This document shows, one piece after another, positions 1 through 4,919 of a stretch of DNA of 6,307 nucleotides (the first letter of the stretch is position 1; each line of letters opens with the position of its first letter). This stretch comes from Actinomycetota bacterium (lineage in GTDB: Bacteria > Actinomycetota > Actinomycetes > Actinomycetales > Microbacteriaceae), in NCBI GenBank assembly GCA_009703845.1, contig WLFI01000045.1, positions 1-6,307 on the forward strand. Direction: 5' to 3'. Under the pieces are notes generated by a model. It had not been told where the DNA came from. It saw nothing but the letters and a program-made list of their open reading frames with translations, and ran no database searches. The translations under genes were made by a program, and so were the position numbers.

Positions 1-825
1 ATGGTTGTCGATGACATCGTCGTGGTTGGCGCAAAGAGCTTGTTCATGACCGACTACATCGCCTGCGGCAAGGTTGTGCCACAGCGCATCGCCGACATAG
101 TTCGGGGCATCGCCGAAGCCTGTGCCGCCGTTGATGTTGCACTCGTCGGTGGTGAGACGGCAGAGCATCCTGGCTTGCTTGGCCCTGACGACTACGACGT
201 TGCCGGCGCGGCAACCGGTGTGGTTGAGGCTTCGAAGTTGCTTGGCGCTCACAAGGTTCAGGTTGGCGATGTTGTTATCGGTATGGCCTCGAGCGGTCTT
301 CACTCGAACGGTTACTCGCTGGTTCGCAAGATCGTTGCCGACTCAAAGCTCGACTACAACAAGACCGTTTCAGAGTTCGGGGCTCGTAGCTTGGGTGAAG
401 TTCTGCTCGAGCCAACTCGCCTCTACACGGGCGTGCTCAACAAGTTGCTCGAGAGCGAACTGGGTGCCGGCGTGCACTCGATGAGCCACATCACCGGCGG
501 CGGCATCGCAGCCAACCTCGCCCGTGTGCTGCCTCAGGGCGTGGCGCTCGAGGTTGAGCGTTCGGCTTGGGCTCCGCAAGACGTGTTTCGCGTGCTGGCC
601 GGTTGGGGCGGTTTCTCGCTCGAGTCGGTCGAAGGCACCTGGAACCTTGGCCTCGGCCAAGCCCTCGTGGTTTCGGCAGACAAGGCCGACGAAATCGCAG
701 CGGCGATAGACGGCTTCAAGCTCGGCGTTATCACCGAGCAGCCGAACAACCTAGACGGTTGGGTTCAGGGTGCCAAGGGCACCGACGGTGGCGCGGTGCG
801 TCTAGTCGGCGGTTACCGCTCGTAG
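1..825 (+). CDS. purM: Phosphoribosylformylglycinamidine cyclo-ligase (AIR synthetase), 5' end cut off
   Basis: PurM makes aminoimidazole ribonucleotide from FGAM with ATP, the fifth step of de novo purine synthesis, in the cytoplasm. The 274 visible residues follow the family from end to end. Seen are a VGGETAEHPG block (about 49-58), DYDVAGAATGVVE (64-76), GLHSNGYSLVRKI (99-111), EPTRLY (136-141) and HITGGGIAANLARVLP (162-177), then the C-terminal WNLGLG segment. The first base of the window happens to begin an ATG, but residues 1-25 align with an internal part of PurM (E. coli MCVNDLVVQGAEPLFF region). The real start therefore lies upstream, and about 60-90 residues with the N-terminal nucleotide-binding portion are missing. 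The gene ends in TAG at 823-825, inside a likely terminator hairpin. It converges on a DUF3073 gene, a pairing also seen in mycobacteria. The upstream neighbour, often purF, is not in view. Confidence 0.96.
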   Translation: MVVDDIVVVGAKSLFMTDYIACGKVVPQRIADIVRGIAEACAAVDVALVGGETAEHPGLLGPDDYDVAGAATGVVEASKLLGAHKVQVGDVVIGMASSGLHSNGYSLVRKIVADSKLDYNKTVSEFGARSLGEVLLEPTRLYTGVLNKLLESELGAGVHSMSHITGGGIAANLARVLPQGVALEVERSAWAPQDVFRVLAGWGGFSLESVEGTWNLGLGQALVVSADKADEIAAAIDGFKLGVITEQPNNLDGWVQGAKGTDGGAVRLVGGYRS

Positions 826-842
826 AGCATCCGCTCTTTTTT
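824..842 (+). terminator. Short intrinsic terminator overlapping the purM stop codon
   Basis: AGAGC (824-828) and GCTCT (833-837) form a 5-bp stem with an ATCC loop, followed by T838-T842 before the run breaks at A843. It begins within the purM stop codon, and its T-run enters the stop codon of the convergent DUF3073 gene. No T-run follows the hairpin on the opposite strand, so it should work only for purM. The stem is short, and a competing GCTC/GAGC hairpin (818-828) exists, so efficiency is uncertain. Confidence 0.5.
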
Positions 843-1131
843 AGCGCTCAGCAGCGCCGTCATCGTCGATGTCACCGAGTTGATCGCCAACTTCGTCGGC
901 GTCTTCGGTTTCAATAACCTCTTCAAGTTCGACAACCGTGGTGCCGGTTTCGCCGTCAGCGTCTTCGACCTCTTCGGGGTAAAGATCTGCCCACTTGTCT
1001 TCGTAGTCTGGTTCGTCGTTCGAACTGGTCTTTAGCTCGCGCTCTAGCGCGGTTAGGTCAACCGAAGGGCTGAAATACTTTAGCTCGCGCGCAACCTTGG
1101 TGTGCTTCGCTTTTTGACGGCCACGCCCCAT
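841..1131 (-). CDS. DUF3073 family small protein
   Basis: This is a 96-residue protein of unknown function. Its N-terminus, MGRGRQKAKHTKVARELKYF, is the conserved signature of DUF3073, a family essentially confined to Actinobacteria. The first 20 residues are strongly basic. After SPSVDLTALERELK the rest is low-complexity and very acidic (Glu/Asp-rich from about 39 to 96), giving a charge-split protein with no signal peptide or membrane segment. The C-terminal acidic tail is longer than the core family domain. The start is supported by AGGGGG ending six bases before the ATG. It converges on purM with 15 bp between the stop codons, as Rv0810c does beside Rv0809 in M. tuberculosis. A basic head might suggest nucleic-acid contact, but that is speculation. 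Confidence 0.9.
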   Translation of the reverse strand: MGRGRQKAKHTKVARELKYFSPSVDLTALERELKTSSNDEPDYEDKWADLYPEEVEDADGETGTTVVELEEVIETEDADEVGDQLGDIDDDGAAER

Positions 1132-1150
1132 GGCGAGCCCCCTAACAGTG

Positions 1151-1182
1151 TTCGACTCGAAAGCGTGAACCGTGCGTCACGC
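1151..1182 (-). promoter_or_regulatory. Two inverted repeats in the 64-bp gap between fluC and the DUF3073 gene
   Basis: Reading leftward after the fluC stop, GCGTGA (minus strand of 1182-1177) pairs with TCACGC (1168-1163) around an 8-base loop, followed by TTTCG. This 6-bp hairpin could be a weak terminator for the transporter operon. Directly next to it, 1151-1161 is the perfect palindrome TTCGA-C-TCGAA, 20 bp upstream of the DUF3073 start codon. It could be an operator or part of that gene's promoter region. I see no convincing -10/-35 pair here, and the T-run is poor, so the roles are open. Confidence 0.3.
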
Positions 1183-1195
1183 CAAAAACCTGCCG

Positions 1196-1561
1196 CTAGT
1201 TTATCAGCGGCGTGCACCAAAGTGCGACCAGGTAAACGGCTGTGGATGGCAGGCCAAACTGCAAAATCGTGTTCAGCACGCCCTGAATCAACCGACCTTT
1301 GCGCCAGTAGTTCACCGTTTGCCCGACATAGGCACTGAACGTCGAAAGACCACCGGCGAAACCAGCAATCAGGGCCACAGAGGTGAACTCACCATTGCCA
1401 ACTTCGAGCAGCACCCAGGCTCCGACTGCAGATGCCAGGGTGTTGGCGAACAAGATGCCATAGGGCAGCTTGCCTTCCCATCGACCCAAAAGCACGCGGA
1501 TGACCGAGCCCACGCCACCGGCCAGGGCAATCGAAAGTACGACCCAAATGTCAATGTTCAT
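1196..1561 (-). CDS. crcB: Fluoride channel subunit FluC/CrcB, second of a tandem pair
   Basis: This 121-residue protein has four predicted membrane helices (about 4-20, 33-53, 60-82, 96-117), the usual size for FluC, the dimeric channel that lets cytoplasmic fluoride leak out. Family marks seen are GGVGSVIR with Arg22 after helix 1, Asn40 in helix 2, and the helix-3 break motif GFAGGLSTFSAY (67-78). Phe75 is kept, and the second pore phenylalanine is Tyr78. Positive charges sit in the loops after helix 1 (R22, R27, K31) and helix 3 (R87, K88, R90), which predicts both ends outside. The upstream partner has the opposite bias, so the two probably form an antiparallel heterodimer. The ATG overlaps the upstream fluC stop as ATGA, implying translational coupling. 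Last gene of the transporter operon. Confidence 0.93.
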   Translation of the reverse strand: MNIDIWVVLSIALAGGVGSVIRVLLGRWEGKLPYGILFANTLASAVGAWVLLEVGNGEFTSVALIAGFAGGLSTFSAYVGQTVNYWRKGRLIQGVLNTILQFGLPSTAVYLVALWCTPLIN

Positions 1562-1920
1562 CGGTTCGCCTGCTTGATTCTGCGACCGACGGCATCGCCC
1601 ATCCAGTAGGCGAGCAGACCGAAGGCGATGGTGAGAGCGATGTATTCGGCAGCGACATCCGGGCTCAATTTGCCCAGCACCGCGATGATTGCCACGCCGC
1701 TCAGCGTGGTGAACCCACCCGCGAAACCCGAACCCAAAAAGGCCTGACGTTCAGGTGTCGCCAGAGCAGGCACAGTCATCGAAAGCGCGAGGATGAACGC
1801 CCCGACCATGTTCGCGATGAAAATCTCGAGCGGGTCACTGCCGAATTCGGTGATGAACCCGCGCGTTACCGCGCCTAGGGCACCGCCCAAAAACACATAA
1901 CCAAGAACCTTTAGTTGCAT
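1558..1920 (-). CDS. crcB: Fluoride channel subunit FluC/CrcB, first of a tandem pair
   Basis: A 120-residue, four-helix membrane protein of the FluC/CrcB family. It keeps LGGALGAVTR with Arg20, Asn37 in helix 2 and the helix-3 motif GFAGGFTTLSGV (65-76). Both phenylalanines that line the pore in homodimeric FluC (TTFSTF) are replaced here by Leu73 and Val76, so this subunit's contribution to the pores is changed. Positive charge gathers at the C-terminus (GRRIKQANR) and in the helix 2-3 loop (R59), predicting both ends inside, opposite to its partner. The start lies 8 bp after the MFS stop. An AAGGAA ribosome site sits in the last two codons of the MFS gene, about 11 bases before the ATG. 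The function assigned is fluoride efflux as one half of a heterodimer. It is inferred from family and pairing. Confidence 0.92.
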   Translation of the reverse strand: MQLKVLGYVFLGGALGAVTRGFITEFGSDPLEIFIANMVGAFILALSMTVPALATPERQAFLGSGFAGGFTTLSGVAIIAVLGKLSPDVAAEYIALTIAFGLLAYWMGDAVGRRIKQANR

Positions 1921-1928
1921 CGCAGGCG

Positions 1929-3581
1929 TTATTCCTTAGCGCCAGTCTTTGCCGGGGTCTTGGCTTTCGCCGAACCGATGTTGAAGGTTGAGATCAAGCC
2001 GAGCAACAAGAACGCGGCGGCGGCCCAAGCCGATGACTTTGCGCCATCGGTGAAGGCTTGTCCAGCATCCTCTGTAATTTGCTTGGCAACCTCAGGGCTT
2101 AGCGGGGCGCCGGTAGCTGGGCTCTGCAGAAGGTCGGTTAGGCCAGGAATCACTCCACCGGCCGAGTCGACTACGAGTTCGACAATCTTGGCCGACTGAA
2201 CTTCGTCGGTCACCTGGTTGCCGATGCGAGTCTCGAGGCTCGACTGAACTCCGGTGAACAGCATGGTACCGAGCACGGCGATGCCTAGAGCCGAACCAAC
2301 CTGACGAACGGTCGACTGCGAACCAGAGGCCTGGCCAATCTTGTCCATCGGAACGTCGACCATGATCACGCCGGTTAGCTGAGCGGTCGCCATACCGACA
2401 CCGATTCCATAGAGGAATAGGAACGGAGCAATCGACCACATGCCGGCTTCGGTGTTGGCGAACAATGCGATGCCGATTGCGCCGATTAGCTCGAGAGCAA
2501 CACCGCCCTGAACCAAGACCTTTGGTGAAACCTTTCCGCTAAGACCACCGGTAACACCAGATGCCAAGAACGCACCGCCGGCCAGCCAGAGCAAGACCAT
2601 GCCAGATTCGATTGGGGTGAGCAGAAGCACGTTCTGCAACCAAAGTGGAATGGCGAACAAGATGCCAAACTCACCCATCGAGATGATGAGTGCCGCGATC
2701 GAACCGTTTCTGAACGAACCAACCTTGAATAGGTCGAGGTCTAGCAGAACGGCCTTGTTGGCCTTGGCGCGAGCTCGCTCCCAAAGAACGAACAAGACAA
2801 ATCCGACAACAGAAATAGCCAGCGAAACCGGAATGATTGATAGTCCGTCGGTCGGCCACGAGAAGCTTCCGAGGGTGAACTGGTTCTTGGTCGAGGCCTC
2901 CCACCAGCCATAGACGCGGCCTTCGATTAGACCGAAGACGAGGGTGGCAAACATGACAACCGAAAGAAGAGCACCAACGAGGTCGACGCCGGGCACGCGC
3001 TGCTCTTGCTTCGACTCCTTGGCCCACCACCACAAACCGGCCATCACGATGAGGCCGAGCGGCAAGTTGATGTTGAATGCTAGGCGCCAGCCATCAGCAC
3101 CGAAGTCGGTTGCTAGCCAGCCACCGAGAACCGGGCCAACGGCCACCATTCCACCGATGGTTGCTCCCCACACGGCAAATGCAATGCCGCGCTCTTTGCC
3201 CTGAAAAGTTGCGTTGACCAACGAGAGAGTGGTCGGCAGAACCATCGAGCCACCGAAGCCCTGAAGCACGCGAGCCAGAATCATCGAGGATGCGTCTTCG
3301 GAAAGACCGGCCCAAACCGACGCCACCACGAAAATCGCGATACCAATCATCAGAAGGCGCTTGCGACCGAAGCGGTCAGCGATTGAACCCCACACCAGCA
3401 ACAGCGCAGCGAAGACGAGAACGTAAGACTCTTGAACCCACTGCACCTCGGTTGAGTCGAGGCTTAGAGCATTGATGACGCTCGGAAAAATGGTGTTGAC
3501 GATGGTGCCGTCGATGATAACCAGCGAGATTGCTGCCGAGATAAATACCAGGGCAATCCAACGGCTGCGTTCTTTAGTCAT
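1929..3581 (-). CDS. DHA2-family MFS drug:proton antiporter (EmrB/QacA type), 14 helices
   Basis: This 550-residue inner-membrane protein is the usual length for 14-helix MFS antiporters. Seen are the helix-1 motif D1 with Asp24 (IDGTIVN), motif A GSIADRFGRKRLL (65-77) in the helix 2-3 loop, motif B around Arg104 (LARVLQGFGGS), and the antiporter motif C starting G149-P150 (GPVLGGWLATDFG). A long hydrophilic segment (about 442-515) precedes the last helix near 516-533, and the tail is Lys/Ala-rich. Members export drugs, dyes or metabolites in exchange for protons. The substrate here cannot be read from the sequence. It lies 39 bp after the EamA gene and 8 bp before fluC on the same strand, suggesting co-transcription. 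No MarR or TetR regulator gene is adjacent. The ribosome site is weak (GAGAGAA before ATG). Confidence 0.93.
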   Translation of the reverse strand: MTKERSRWIALVFISAAISLVIIDGTIVNTIFPSVINALSLDSTEVQWVQESYVLVFAALLLVWGSIADRFGRKRLLMIGIAIFVVASVWAGLSEDASSMILARVLQGFGGSMVLPTTLSLVNATFQGKERGIAFAVWGATIGGMVAVGPVLGGWLATDFGADGWRLAFNINLPLGLIVMAGLWWWAKESKQEQRVPGVDLVGALLSVVMFATLVFGLIEGRVYGWWEASTKNQFTLGSFSWPTDGLSIIPVSLAISVVGFVLFVLWERARAKANKAVLLDLDLFKVGSFRNGSIAALIISMGEFGILFAIPLWLQNVLLLTPIESGMVLLWLAGGAFLASGVTGGLSGKVSPKVLVQGGVALELIGAIGIALFANTEAGMWSIAPFLFLYGIGVGMATAQLTGVIMVDVPMDKIGQASGSQSTVRQVGSALGIAVLGTMLFTGVQSSLETRIGNQVTDEVQSAKIVELVVDSAGGVIPGLTDLLQSPATGAPLSPEVAKQITEDAGQAFTDGAKSSAWAAAAFLLLGLISTFNIGSAKAKTPAKTGAKE

Positions 3582-3591
3582 TTCGATTCTC

Positions 3592-3619
3592 TCTATAGGT
3601 GGTGCATAGCGTTTGAAAA
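3592..3619 (-). promoter_or_regulatory. Possible internal promoter before the MFS gene
   Basis: In the 39-bp gap, the minus strand reads TTTTCA (3619-3614), a 16-bp spacer, then TATAGA (3597-3592). This is a plausible -35/-10 pair with four of six matches in each box. Transcription would start only a few bases before the ATG at 3581, giving a nearly leaderless mRNA and fitting the weak ribosome site. The match is modest and could be chance. Confidence 0.3.
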
Positions 3620-3620
3620 C

Positions 3621-4487
3621 TTAGGTGATGGCGAGAATAGCGCTAGCCGCGAGGGCCAGGCCGATTCCAACCTGCTGCGTTCTCGCAATCTTCTCTTTCA
3701 AGATGATCCGAGCCAAAATAATCGTGCCCAGTGGATACAGAGCCGTTAACACACTAACCACCGTGAGCGACCCCGTGCGTGAGGCCAGCAAAAAGAACAC
3801 GTTGGCCGAGGAGTCGAAAAGACCCGCAGCGGCGACCGCGAACCATAAGCGGTGCATCCCCGTTTTCGACTCGGATGCTCGCACCTTGCCGCGCTCGCGC
3901 ACAAGCACCGCGATCAAGAACAGCCCGAGCAGGCTCGCACTCACTGCGCGCAACATGATCACCGGCGTGAGTCCAGAGTCTTCGGGCGCCTGGTCTAGGC
4001 ATATCAGAACGGCACCGATGCCGGCACCGGCCGCGGCACCGAGCAGCAGCGCCTGGGGAGTGGGCATGCGCACATCGGCACCCGGAACGAAGCCGACCAG
4101 CACCACGGCAATAAGAAGCAGCACGATGGCGAGGTAGCCCCACGGGCTAAAGGTGTCGCCAAGATAGAGGCCGAACGCGGCCGGAACGATAGCCGAAATC
4201 ACGGCGCTGAGCGGCGAGACGATCGAGATTGGCCCGAGGGCGAGCGATGCATAGAGGCAAGACATGGCGACGGCAGACCACGCACCTGCCCAAATGCCCC
4301 AGGTCAGAGCATCCGAGTCGAAGCTAAACCCAAAGATGGGAACCAGTGTGATGAGAAATACCAAACCGATGGCACCCGAAACCGCGGTGACGGTGACTGG
4401 GCGGATGCGCCGCGAGGCGATCGCTCCGAAGAAGTCGGCGAAGCCGTAGACGAGCGAAGTGGCAAAGCCGAGTAGCACGGTGAGCAT
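3621..4487 (-). CDS. EamA/DMT-superfamily transporter, ten helices
   Basis: The 288-residue protein is built of two EamA repeats (about 3-134 and 148-287), each with five hydrophobic helices, the standard size and layout of the drug/metabolite transporter superfamily. The second repeat carries the classic pattern LTALYPLGTIILARIILKE followed by Q-x-x-G (about 247-275). The first carries the matching LSAVISAIVPAAFGLYLGD (93-111), with Asp in place of the usual Glu. A charged cytoplasmic linker (about 196-213) lies inside repeat two. Members usually export amino acids or small metabolites. No substrate can be assigned. It is the first gene of the leftward transporter run. AAGGAGG (minus strand of 4497-4491) lies only 3 bases before the chosen ATG. 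A GTG at codon 4 would have a 12-base gap, so the start could be 9 bases later. Confidence 0.9.
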   Translation of the reverse strand: MLTVLLGFATSLVYGFADFFGAIASRRIRPVTVTAVSGAIGLVFLITLVPIFGFSFDSDALTWGIWAGAWSAVAMSCLYASLALGPISIVSPLSAVISAIVPAAFGLYLGDTFSPWGYLAIVLLLIAVVLVGFVPGADVRMPTPQALLLGAAAGAGIGAVLICLDQAPEDSGLTPVIMLRAVSASLLGLFLIAVLVRERGKVRASESKTGMHRLWFAVAAAGLFDSSANVFFLLASRTGSLTVVSVLTALYPLGTIILARIILKEKIARTQQVGIGLALAASAILAIT

Positions 4488-4490
4488 GGG

Positions 4491-4497
4491 CCTCCTT
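4491..4497 (-). promoter_or_regulatory. Consensus ribosome binding site of the EamA gene, unusually close to ATG
   Basis: The minus strand reads AAGGAGG, a perfect anti-Shine-Dalgarno match, followed by CCC and ATG. The 3-base gap is shorter than the usual 5-9. It is by far the strongest ribosome site in the window and leaves doubt between ATG (4487) and the GTG at codon 4 (4478). Confidence 0.7.
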
Positions 4498-4534
4498 CGT
4501 GCATCAGCCTAGGGGTTGCAATCTTCAGGAAACA

Positions 4535-4567
4535 AAAAATCCCCAGTTGCAATAACTGAGGATTTTT
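4535..4567 (-). terminator. Strong intrinsic terminator of the tRNA operon
   Basis: The arms 4535-4548 and 4554-4567 form a 14-bp stem with a 5-base loop (4549-4553). The outer part is A-tract/T-tract, so leftward transcripts end in a U-run. The one non-Watson-Crick pair (4543/4559) is C-A on the plus strand but a G-U wobble in the leftward RNA, which fits use in that direction. It begins 2 bp after tRNA-Phe and separates the tRNAs from the EamA gene. Confidence 0.88.
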
Positions 4568-4568
4568 G

Positions 4569-4641
4569 TGGCTCCGACCGGCATCGATCCGGTGACCTAA
4601 CGATTTTCAGTCGTTCGCTCTACCAACTGAGCTACAGAGCC
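4569..4641 (-). tRNA. tRNA-Phe (GAA)
   Basis: The 73-base cloverleaf reads on the minus strand from GGCTCTG to CGGAGCC plus discriminator A, giving a 7-bp acceptor stem with one U-G pair. The D arm is AGCTCAGTTGGTAGAGC. The anticodon loop CTGAAAA (4610-4604) carries GAA at 4608-4606, and the T arm is CCGGATCGATGCCGG. CCA is not encoded (CAAAA follows), so it must be added after transcription. Last of three tRNAs, 20 bp after tRNA-Asp and just before the terminator. Confidence 0.97.
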
Positions 4642-4661
4642 AAGGGCGAACAAACACCCAG

Positions 4662-4735
4662 CGATCCTGACGGGACTTGAACCCGCGACCTCCGCCGTGA
4701 CAGGGCGGCGCGCTAACCAACTGCGCTACAGGACC
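4662..4735 (-). tRNA. tRNA-Asp (GTC)
   Basis: The 74-base cloverleaf has a GGTCCTG/CAGGATC acceptor stem with one G-U pair and discriminator G, as is normal for tRNA-Asp. The anticodon loop CTGTCAC carries GTC (4701-4699) on a CCGCC/GGCGG stem, and the T arm is CGGGTTCAAGTCCCG. CCA is not encoded. The anticodon arm differs from that of the neighbouring tRNA-Glu only at the wobble base. Middle gene of the Glu-Asp-Phe cluster. Confidence 0.97.
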
Positions 4736-4750
4736 TCGTTGCTTTCTAGT

Positions 4751-4847
4751 ACCGCGCTTTGGTGACCCCAACGGGATTCGAACCCGTGCTGCCGCCGTGA
4801 AAGGGCGGTGTCCTAGGCCTCTAAACGATGGGGCCAAAAAGCGCGGT
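4751..4847 (-). repeat. 10-bp inverted repeat bracketing tRNA-Glu
   Basis: ACCGCGCTTT at 4751-4760 is the exact reverse complement of AAAGCGCGGT at 4838-4847. In the primary transcript these flanks can pair and continue the tRNA-Glu acceptor stem outward past a small internal loop (two leader bases opposite ACC of the discriminator and CCA). The upstream arm also overlaps a GGTGC/GCACC leader hairpin (4845-4860), so the two folds exclude each other. Confidence 0.7.
4760..4835 (-). tRNA. tRNA-Glu (TTC), with encoded CCA
   Basis: The cloverleaf reads GGCCCCA/TGGGGTC for the acceptor stem, discriminator A (4763), then CCA (4762-4760). It is the only one of the three tRNAs here with an encoded CCA. 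The anticodon loop CTTTCAC carries TTC (4801-4799), and the T arm is CGGGTTCGAATCCCG. First gene of the cluster. The flanks form a 10-bp inverted repeat that can extend the acceptor stem in the precursor. Confidence 0.97.
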
Positions 4848-4868
4848 GCCGTAAAGCACCAAGAGCCA

Positions 4869-4898
4869 AGATTACCTGCCTTAGTGGCGATTGTGCAA
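4869..4898 (-). promoter_or_regulatory. Probable promoter of the tRNA-Glu-Asp-Phe operon
   Basis: On the minus strand, TTGCAC (4898-4893) and TAATCT (4874-4869) are separated by 18 bp. The first three -35 bases and the TA...T of the -10 fit the housekeeping consensus. The predicted start is near 4862, giving a leader of about 27 bases that holds the GGTGC/GCACC hairpin. No other good candidate exists upstream of the first tRNA. Confidence 0.55.
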
Positions 4899-4913
4899 GC
4901 CGAGCGTTACCTT
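4885..4913 (+). promoter_or_regulatory. Possible promoter of the NlpC/P60 gene, giving a leaderless mRNA
   Basis: TACCTT (4908-4913) is a TAnnnT -10 box with a weak -35 candidate TGGCGA (4885-4890) 17 bp upstream. The start would fall at or next to the A of the ATG at 4920. No Shine-Dalgarno sequence precedes that ATG, which fits a leaderless transcript, common in Actinobacteria. The box positions abut those of the divergent tRNA promoter. Confidence 0.4.
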
Positions 4914-4919
4914 TAAGTT

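Noticed and set aside
1..3. ATG at the first base as the start of purM
   Set aside because: The following residues align with an internal part of PurM, and the family is about 340-370 residues long, so the gene begins before the window.
1172..1609. 145-codon rightward open frame opposite fluC
   Set aside because: It is antisense to a clear FluC gene and its overlap partner, with no recognisable domain and no ribosome site that I could see.
3625..4137. 170-codon rightward open frame opposite the EamA gene
   Set aside because: The opposite strand encodes a complete ten-helix transporter with family motifs. This frame is Arg/Ser/Ala-rich shadow sequence.
4488..4533. Fluoride riboswitch before the transporter operon
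   Set aside because: The short gap before EamA (and the 39-bp gap before MFS) lacks the conserved pseudoknot elements and is too short for the motif plus expression platform.
4515..4553. GTTGCAAT direct repeat (4515-4522 and 4546-4553) as an attachment site near the tRNA genes
   Set aside because: Only 8 bases, one copy lies in the terminator loop region, and there is no integrase or mobile gene nearby.
4607..4837. 76-codon leftward open frame across the tRNA genes
   Set aside because: It runs through all of tRNA-Glu and tRNA-Asp and into tRNA-Phe and gives the familiar spurious peptide (AQLVSAPPCHGGGRGFKSR type) seen wherever tRNA clusters are translated.
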